DNA of 6,560 nt from Methanoregulaceae archaeon (GTDB taxonomy: Archaea; Halobacteriota; Methanomicrobia; Methanomicrobiales; Methanospirillaceae): contig DUGL01000008.1 in NCBI GenBank assembly GCA_013331415.1, forward strand, positions 1 to 6,560, written 5' to 3'. This document shows, piece by piece, positions 5,680-6,560 of this stretch; within the stretch, counting starts at the first letter, position 1; every line of letters starts with the position of its first letter. Made by a program: the position numbers and the translations under genes. A model generated the notes under the pieces. It saw nothing but the letters and a program-made list of their open reading frames with translations, had not been told where the DNA came from and made no database searches.

Positions 5680-6442
5680 CCTGGCGGACGGTATACTCGC
5701 CGTAATGGAAGACGCTTGCCGCAAGGCAGGCGTCGGCTTTTCCCTCCACGAACCCCTCGTAAAAGTGTTCCAGGGTGCCGACCCCGCCACTGGCAATGAC
5801 CGGGACGCCGACCGCTTCGGCGATTGCCCTCGTGATCGGGATATCAAACCCGTTCTTCGTGCCGTCCGTCTCCATGCTGGTCAGGAGGATCTCGCCTGCT
5901 CCCCGCGCTTCTGCATCCACTGCCCAGGCCACGGCATCGATCCCGGTTGGTTTACTCCCGCCGTAGATCACGACCTCGTACCAGCAGCTCGAACCATCGG
6001 GGAGGTCAATTGGTGTGGCATCAGGATTTTTATCGAAGCTCCTCCGCACATCTTCTGCAAGCACGATACACTGGGTGCCGAACCGCTGGGCCCCTTTGTT
6101 GATCAGGGGGGGGTCAAGCACGGCGCTCGTGTTGATGCTCACCTTGTCTGCACCGGCACGGAGGAGCTGCTGTATGTCACTGACGTTCCGGATACCGCCC
6201 CCGACCGTGAGGGGAAGGAAGAGCTGGTCGGCAGCACGGCTGATAACCTCGAGCATCGTTCCCCGGTGTTCCTTGGAAGCGGTAATATCGAGGAAGACCA
6301 CCTCGTCTGCTCCCTGCTCGTTATATCGCTGTGCAAGTTCAACAGGATCGCCGGCGTCCCGGAGTGAGATAAAGTGCGTCCCCTTTACCACGCGGCCGTC
6401 CTTGAGGTCAAGGCACGGGATGATACGCCTCGTAAGTACCAT
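5636..6442 (-). CDS. hisF: Imidazole glycerol phosphate synthase, cyclase subunit
   Basis: HisF is the (beta/alpha)8-barrel half of IGP synthase. With ammonia from HisH it converts PRFAR to imidazole glycerol phosphate and AICAR in histidine synthesis. The 268 residues align with the Thermotoga protein as recalled. Catalytic Asp12 (CLDLKDGRVVKG) and Asp131 correspond to its Asp11 and Asp130. The ammonia-gate residues are present as Arg6, Glu47, Lys100 and Glu184, and Asp193 lies in TDGT. Phosphate-binding motifs VGGGI (80-84), ASGGVG (217-222) and AASVFH (241-246) are intact. About 16 residues are inserted between Asp131 and Glu184 (SFDKNPDATPIDLPDGSSCW region), a length type also known from methanogens. 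Glu130 precedes Asp131 where Thermotoga has Ile. No ribosome binding site precedes the ATG, so the message is probably leaderless or nearly so. No other his gene is visible. The stop lies inside the pheT 3' end. Confidence 0.97.
   Translation of the reverse strand: MVLTRRIIPCLDLKDGRVVKGTHFISLRDAGDPVELAQRYNEQGADEVVFLDITASKEHRGTMLEVISRAADQLFLPLTVGGGIRNVSDIQQLLRAGADKVSINTSAVLDPPLINKGAQRFGTQCIVLAEDVRRSFDKNPDATPIDLPDGSSCWYEVVIYGGSKPTGIDAVAWAVDAEARGAGEILLTSMETDGTKNGFDIPITRAIAEAVGVPVIASGGVGTLEHFYEGFVEGKADACLAASVFHYGEYTVRQVKEYLAGRGIPVRL
5662..5687 (+). repeat. Hairpin spanning the pheT stop codon
   Basis: GCCAGGT at 5664-5670 pairs with ACCTGGC at 5679-5685 around an 8-base loop that contains most of the TGA stop. 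Plus-strand RNA can add a U-G and a C-G pair, giving about 9 bp. No T-tract follows on either strand. The site lies in the region shared by the convergent ends of pheT and hisF. A role in transcript-end formation is possible but unproven. Confidence 0.5.
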
Positions 6443-6473
6443 AGGACATAGTCTGGTCCGGGAGCATCATCAT

Positions 6474-6482
6474 CCTTTTGAA
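6474..6482 (-). promoter_or_regulatory. Weak TATA-like box for hisF
   Basis: On the minus strand TTCAAAAGG is centred about 36 bases before the hisF ATG. It would predict a start near 6452 and a leader of about ten bases. It is the only A/T-rich block upstream of hisF in the window. The match to the archaeal consensus is poor. Confidence 0.3.
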
Positions 6483-6504
6483 CGGAATGCAAGGGGGGAT
6501 CACG

Positions 6505-6560
6505 ATGCCAGCCAGGTCGAGGAGCAGGAACCCTGCCACCGGTGGTCTGCCCGCGATTCC
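6505..6560 (+). CDS. Possible start of a divergent gene, cut by the window edge
   Basis: The ATG at 6505 follows a G-rich stretch (GGGGGGAT at 6493-6500) that could act as a ribosome binding site with four-base spacing. The frame stays open to the edge and reads MPARSRSRNPATGGLPAI, a basic, low-complexity start that I do not recognise. Two minus-strand frames are also open here, one reading as a hydrophobic stretch and running about 30 bases into hisF before stopping. The coding strand is therefore undecided. Confidence 0.2.
   Translation, partial: MPARSRSRNPATGGLPAI

Noticed and set aside
4912..5847. Minus-strand open frame of 311 codons opposite pheT and running into hisF
   Set aside because: It is antisense to conserved pheT and shares its right part with hisF in another frame. 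It is not protein-like and is explained by high GC content.
5591..6367. Plus-strand open frame of 258 codons opposite hisF
   Set aside because: The minus strand encodes a complete HisF with all catalytic residues, so this frame is its shadow.

Overview
The window looks like a conserved housekeeping segment of a euryarchaeal chromosome, probably a methanogen of the Methanomicrobiales (Methanoregula or Methanosphaerula type). The evidence for an archaeon is the protein architecture. There is a two-repeat tRNA-splicing endonuclease, a TrpRS of archaeal type, a PheRS alpha subunit with archaeal/eukaryotic-style N-terminal winged-helix modules, and a short PheRS beta subunit (about 546 residues) without the extra domains of the roughly 800-residue bacterial protein. 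The order-level placement is inference from recalled family resemblance, since no search was possible.

Layout. Positions 1-320 hold no convincing gene. They carry a TATA-like element placed for a nearly leaderless endA transcript, and a minus-strand Shine-Dalgarno-like site at the left edge that may serve a gene outside the window. From 321 to 5679 four plus-strand genes are packed with gaps of 2 to 9 bases: endA, trpS, pheS and pheT, very probably one operon. hisF lies on the opposite strand (6442 to 5636), and its 3' end overlaps the 3' end of pheT by 44 bases. The last ~118 bases upstream of hisF hold a weak hisF promoter candidate and a possible but unproven plus-strand gene start.

How the genes fit together. 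The operon is devoted to tRNA maturation and charging. EndA excises introns from pre-tRNAs; in most euryarchaea the Trp tRNA is a main substrate, so its neighbour TrpRS charges a product of EndA. PheS and PheT form the alpha2-beta2 phenylalanyl-tRNA synthetase. HisF belongs to histidine biosynthesis and appears to be an unrelated convergent neighbour.

Most notable observations. A perfect 12-bp inverted repeat with a 4-base loop (about 16 bp with wobble pairs) lies in the poorly conserved tail of pheS, three bases before the pheT ribosome binding site. A second, shorter hairpin spans the pheT stop codon. In EndA the N-terminal repeat keeps the His and Lys of the catalytic triad but has Phe for Tyr, while the C-terminal repeat has the full triad with a shortened Tyr-His loop. 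I found no mobile element, CRISPR array, rRNA or tRNA gene, and no candidate for a wholly new multi-gene system.
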